Shown here piece by piece: positions 57,328 to 62,000 of a DNA stretch of 62,000 bases; the first letter of the stretch is position 1, and each line of letters begins with the position of its first letter. Source of the DNA: Cryptomeria japonica (lineage: Eukaryota; Streptophyta; Pinopsida; Cupressales; Cupressaceae); contig NC_081408.1 in assembly GCF_030272615.1 (NCBI RefSeq), positions 337,374,793 through 337,436,792 of the forward strand, in the 5' to 3' direction. A program made the translations under genes and the position numbers. The notes beneath the pieces are model-generated. The model was not told the origin of the DNA. It did not search any database and saw only the letters and a list, made by a program, of their open reading frames with translations.

Positions 57328-58014
57328 TTTGCTGAGACTCAATTTCCATCCAACACAATTGTCTTGAGGCGACTTGTGAAGGTGCGGGAGCCACTTGCTA
57401 GCATGGTAATTAGTCAAAGTTGGTCTCTATGGAGGCAATCCAATACTGAAAGGGCAACAAATGTAAAGCACATGATCCTAGATGACACTTGGTGGGAACG
57501 AGTGGAATATCTTTTGAGTTTCATTGAGCCCATCATGAGTATGATCCGTTATACTGACATGGATCACCCATGCTTCGGAGAGGTATACGATGGCATTGAC
57601 TCGATGATTGAGCAAATGAAAGTCATCATCAATGCAAAGGAGCAAGATCCCGAAGAAATTTTCTTCAAAGAGGTTCAATCAATTTGTGGGTGGAACAAAA
57701 TGACTACCCCACTACATCTTATTGCATTTGCATTGACTCTCCATTTTTATAGTGATGAAATGCTTGCTAAGCCATCAAGGGTACCACCATATAGAGATTC
57801 AGAAGTCAGTGAAGGGTGTAGGACAACACTTACTAAACTCTCCCCCGATTCTGAAATGGAGGATTTAATGACAAGTGAGTTTGTTGAATTTGTAGCCTCC
57901 AATGGTCAAAGTGTTTCCGCTTTTTGTGACAAGAAGGATGCTCATGCTTGGTGGTACCTCAATGGCCATACATCACCACACCTTCAAACTCTTGCAATCA
58001 AACTTTTATCGCAA
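57328..58014 (+). pseudogene. hAT transposase, central/C-terminal part
   Basis: Reads FAETQFPSNTIVLRRLVKVR, EPLASMVISQSWSLWRQSNT, DDTWWERVEYLLSFIEPIMS, TDMDHPCFGEVYDGIDSMIE and KMTTPLHLIAFALTLHFYSD, then KKDAHAWWYLNGHTSPHLQT. The WWYLNG segment belongs to the start of the hAT C-terminal dimerisation domain. The frame is open throughout, about 228 codons, and ends at a donor after LAIKLLSQ (GTAAGTTTC). Confidence 0.88.
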
Positions 58015-58145
58015 GTAAGTTTCTTATTTTTTATTGCTCTCTAAATTTATATTTTTTACTATTTTGAAATAATAAATTATTAATTTAAAATTTAAAGTTA
58101 ATTTTATAATTGTTGCCCTCTAACTTTGTGTCAATTATTCAATAG
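58015..58145 (+). other. Second intron of the hAT transposase
   Basis: Starts GTAAGTTTCTTA and ends GTCAATTATTCAATAG; about 131 bp, AT-rich. The coding sequence resumes with VASSSSSE. Confidence 0.65.
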
Positions 58146-58520
58146 GTTGCTAGTTCCTCTTCATCTGAGTAAAATTGGAGCACAAACTCCTTTATCCACT
58201 CAGTGAAACGCAACCGATTGGCAGCAAGTAAGGTGGAGGAGCTAGTTTATGTGCATTCAAACTTGCGCCTTCTTACTCACAAACAAATTGAGTACAAGGA
58301 TGGGAGCACAAAGTTTTGGGATGTAGATCCAGAGCGAACTGATTTGAAATTTTTAGCTGCCACACAATCTTTACTTTTTGTGGAGTCCAATAGCCAATTT
58401 GTTGCTAGTGCAAGTGGCAGTGAGCCTACATGTGGTTCCACTAATCTAGCTACATCATCTAATGTCAATGATGATGTTGATCTTGATCTTCCTAGTGACC
58501 CATATGATGTTGATTATTAA
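58146..58520 (+). pseudogene. hAT transposase, last exon (dimerisation domain)
   Basis: VASSSSSE is followed by a TAA, then NWSTNSFIHSVKRNRLAASK, YVHSNLRLLTHKQIEYKDGS, TKFWDVDPERTDL and an acidic end DLDLPSDPYDVDY. This is the well-known end of the hAT C-terminal dimerisation region. Normal copies have a coding codon (usually Arg) where TAA stands, so this copy is inactive. Confidence 0.88.
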
Positions 58521-61500
58521 TTGTGTTATTTTATTGTTGAACCAATGAACAATATGTTGGTTGAAAATTTTGTACACCTGGGGGATATGCAAAATTGTGG
58601 TTTCAGCCACAGTGTGTGAGTATGATACTCTCCTAATTTAGGGAAGGCTCCCCCTATCTACAAACTAAACTAATCTAATATGGGTGAGACAACAGTCTTT
58701 CTTCTTCTTTCAAGAAAAACTATACTCTTTTCTCTTCACAAAAAAGTGATAGCAATTGGAAATAAATAACAACAAATACAGAAATGAGACTCTTTTGTAG
58801 GATTTGGAACATAAAGGGAAGCAAAGTTTCCATGAAAGCACAAAGACCTTCGTCACTTCCCTGGGATGGGAAAACAGAAAGAAAGGTCAAAGTCTTCAAC
58901 TATCTATTCTCCTATCAACCTTTTTAGATGATTTTCTGGTAACAAAGCATAGTATGTGGCAGCTCAAAGTCTAACTACATGATGCACCTCCTATGCGCAA
59001 ACATAGAAAATAAAAGCAGCACAAAGTCTGCAAGTTACCCCTTTGCTTGAGCATCCTACAATAGTTTCAGACGTGACAAGCAGCTCAAAGTCTGCAGTAT
59101 CAAATCTTAAAACCAATCTAAAACTCCAAACACAATAAGTAGCTCAAAGTATGCAAGATTGAGCTTGAATCCCTCCTATATAACACCTCAAAACTCACAA
59201 TCAATCTCTAGAAAATGTCGTCACATAACACCTTGAATCAACACAAAGTTTGAAAGCAATTTGCCTCTTTTAATTGACCGCAATCTGATTTACAACTAAA
59301 CTCAAAGTCTTAGAGTGCACATACAAATTGGCAAAGTCTTGTTGCATTGCCAAAAGATATCCATTACAATAGACTCCCTCAAGTATTTATAGGAGAGGAG
59401 CCTTGAGACAAAGGTGGAAGGATCCCAACTAACTTGAGAAATTCGCTCAACCACTATGACTTATCCCAACTACTAACTGAGACTGATTCAAAATTACAAG
59501 TCCTATTATAAATTGACTTGTAATCAGCTTACTTGTAATTACAAAAGTGCAAGTGATAAACTTTCAATTACAAAATTGTTTTTTTTTACAAGTAAACTTG
59601 TCGAAAGGAAAACTACGATTCTGAAATTACAATTCTATGTTTTGAAAATCTTCATGCTGCAAAATGCTAGAACTTGAAGTATTCAGGATTGGTGAAGACA
59701 TCTTGAACCGGAACGGGAATTTGCATCCTTAATGATCTTTGTGTCTTTCACCAACGAGCTTCAATCTTATCTTCTTGCTTGGGGTAGTACTGGCTTTTCA
59801 AGAGGGAAGTTCTTTAAAAGGCTGAAGTAAGAAGCCTATTTCTGTCTTGAAAGCATTATATGCTCTCAATCATTCATATCACTTATCCATCTCCTTGTGT
59901 GGCTCCGTCATGTTGTTGTTCTCTCTTTGTATCATCCTCCAATCTTGGAATTTGCTTGCAAAATAAGGCCCATGCCTTAATCCATTGATTTGGTAGGTCG
60001 TGTGTGCAAACAATGAAGAGCACTCAAATATACTAAGAGGGGGGGGTGAATCAGTATATTATTTAATTTTCACTTCTTAAAATAAACTGAAACAATGTTG
60101 CTCTCAAATAACCACACACGTTTGCAAGGAACACAAAGAACACAATTATTTTCTCGTGGAAACCCAATGAGGGAGAGAACCACGGTTGATAAATGTTTAA
60201 TGAAATTCTTTTACAATAGTTATAGAGGCACCAACCCCTTATTTGATTTGTTAGCACCAACCCACAGGTAGCACCAACTCCCTAAACTGATTTTGTGAGC
60301 ACCAACCCACTGGAAGCACCAACTCCCAAATGTTGCTATATCAACTGATGATGGACAATTTGATCTTGTCAAATCTGCATATATTTCTTCATAAATCTGT
60401 TACAAATTCTTCTCCAAAATCTGCAAAGTACTCTTTCACAAATCTGCTGTCAAATCTGTACTGAATCCTGATTTCAGAATTATACAATCCTCCTTCTGAA
60501 ATATTTACACAGCATTATACATTCTCATATTCACTTTCTACACATACTTACGCACATCACACTTCCCATAAAGATCTTTTATTTTTTTTATTTTTCTTTC
60601 ACACGTATTCACCGCTCTACTCACTTTTCAATCTATCTCTCTTATATGCATTCATGTGTATTCGAAAGGACATATCATTTTATAAAAGTCTTCTTACAAG
60701 GATCGTGTCTCTTCAACAACCGAATAATTATCGATCATGACTTAGTTATGATCTTGTTTAATTATCAAAAGGTATTATCTTTAGTTATCTTTGTTTATCA
60801 AAGACTACGTTGGACCACTGATTACTTTTGTTTTGAACTCCTCGACATTAGAGTTGATATGATTTTGACCATGGTAAAAATGTCTATCGGTCATATTGTT
60901 TCTGACTGTAAGCATCATATTTACTATTTTGACGGTCTTGTATTTTTAACATCTCTTTGGAACATAACCACAATACTTCGTTTCTCATAATACATATCCG
61001 GAATATATACCACTGCATTTACAGTCTGGTAAGGGTCCCTTGGCTTTGACAAGTCGATCAATATTTGAATGAAGACGTATTTTATTTATCAAGTTGCTGC
61101 CTTTACTTTTCAATTTTAGTCGACTTTGTCAAACATAGAACATGGATAAAGTCGTCCATAGAATGGTATCGCTGCCTTATTACTAATATTCATTGCTTCT
61201 TTCTTAATGGTTATTTCCAGATTTATATATACCAATCACTGTCAGCATTTTGATGAAGTTCTTACAATCTGCCGCCAAAAATCTATTTTAATATTGTTAT
61301 TAATCCCGATAAATTCTTGAATGCGTATCTTAGTCATTGTAGATAGTTAATGTGTCTCTTTCTTAATTCTTTCTATAACCAAGTCGTCGATTGCTGCATA
61401 TATTATTCATATGTGTTTATTATTCAATATGATGATTGTGAGTCATTGTACGGGTATCGGCCATGCATAATGATATCGTCATTATCACTGGCATTGATCG

Positions 61501-62000
61501 TTACTGTTTTCATCTGTTTTCATTGTCTATTCACTGTGCATCTGTTTCACTGCATATAGATGTCATTTTAATTACTGAAATTATAATATGGTATTTGAAT
61601 GCTCCGTAATTCTTCTTTTGGTATAGTCACTGCTACTGGAGTAAAAACTCAATACTGTAAATGCTTTGACTTCTCCAACTGACCCGACAATTTCCTTTTC
61701 ACTGCATATTGTATAAATACTGAAAAAAATCATTGTATACTGAGTATACTGAATTGTAACATATTCTTTTCACTGCATACTGTATAGGCAATCAGAGAAA
61801 TTACTTTGACATCAATGACAATTTTTCCATCAAACAAGACTGACAAGGGAAAGGATAAATTGATGCAAAAATGGGCTCACAAGTGAATTTCAGGTTCTGG
61901 AAAATGCATTACATGTGTAGAAAAACAAGAGCATTAACTTGCAATTGTGGAGAACAAACTGTAAGACAGCTTGGATAACCAGTGAACAACTGAGAGGGGG
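58521..62000. other. Non-coding, repeat-like right end
   Basis: No frame has protein character. A stretch from 60001 (TGTGTGCAAACAATG) contains AGAGGGGGGGGTGAATCAG and GGAAACCC...ACCACGGTTGATAA words also found in the copia 2 LTRs, so it is probably a related LTR in minus orientation whose other end I cannot find. Between 60225 and 60330 the word AGCACCAACCCAC or AGCACCAACTCCC is repeated five times. The window ends in GAGAGGGGG, which may be the start of another such LTR. Confidence 0.45.

Larger units (their letters stand above)
44330..58520 (+). mobile_element. hAT transposon, interrupted and decayed
   Basis: Defined by its transposase fragments (46466-46856 and 56456-58520). The left edge is uncertain; 44330 is where the character changes. 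I could not find matching terminal inverted repeats or an 8-bp duplication. Within its 5' region are short GAAAGGAACAGACGCGGGC-type repeats (44620-44700, about three copies), a retroposon-like insertion (44940-46022), an AT-rich tandem repeat and a long inverted repeat. A copia element occupies 46857-56455. Confidence 0.6.

Overview
The window looks like nuclear DNA from a large, repeat-rich plant genome. A gymnosperm, probably a conifer, is my best guess from the very long LTRs, dense nesting, decayed Ty1/copia elements and absence of compact host genes, but no single marker fixes the species. I find no cellular protein-coding gene, tRNA or rRNA gene. Almost everything that can be named is a transposable element or a piece of one.

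Positions 1386-35236 form one nested block. The outer unit is an old long terminal repeat (LTR B, minus orientation), bounded by TGTTG...CAACA ends and a near-perfect 5-bp target duplication (GATCC / AATCC). Inside it sit: a solo LTR in plus orientation (E, 24060-26829, duplication CATTC); a solo LTR in minus orientation (D, 18616-22951, duplication GGTTG), which cleanly splits an open reading frame of B; an almost complete copia element (27308-34093); and a truncated copia element (12707-16570). That last copia is cut by a younger member of the same LTR family (A, 5199-12706), followed by its Tat-like Ty3/gypsy gag-protease region (2081-5198). A deletion near 2081 fuses A's protease to the last ~700 bp of LTR B.

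The A/B/D/E family is the most interesting content. LTR A is about 7.5 kb. Its U3 carries, in order of transcription: a terminal hairpin, a 13-copy array of a hairpin-bearing ~166-bp monomer, an internal TATA box, a conserved acceptor-like TAG just before a start codon, one uninterrupted frame of 1065 codons (broken only by two in-frame TAG), a telobox palindrome, and finally the LTR's own TATA box. LTR D has the same plan without the long frame and is shorter by almost exactly the length of that frame (4336 versus 7508-3198=4310 bp). LTRs B and E keep the ends and the acceptor site but carry unrelated U3 arrays. The family thus looks like a modular LTR with exchangeable satellite arrays and an optional protein cassette.

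From 35242 to 44300 the sequence is mostly non-coding, with a SINE-like piece, a small copia LTR, a 1650-bp solo LTR (39955-41604) and a recent 410-bp tandem duplication. From about 44330 to 58520 lies a decayed hAT transposon with a DUF659/BED-type transposase. Its coding region is split by a copia element (46857-56455), whose primer-binding site is itself interrupted by a 3.6-kb solo LTR (47587-51187, duplication GTATC). From 58521 to 62000 I see only non-coding, repeat-like DNA.
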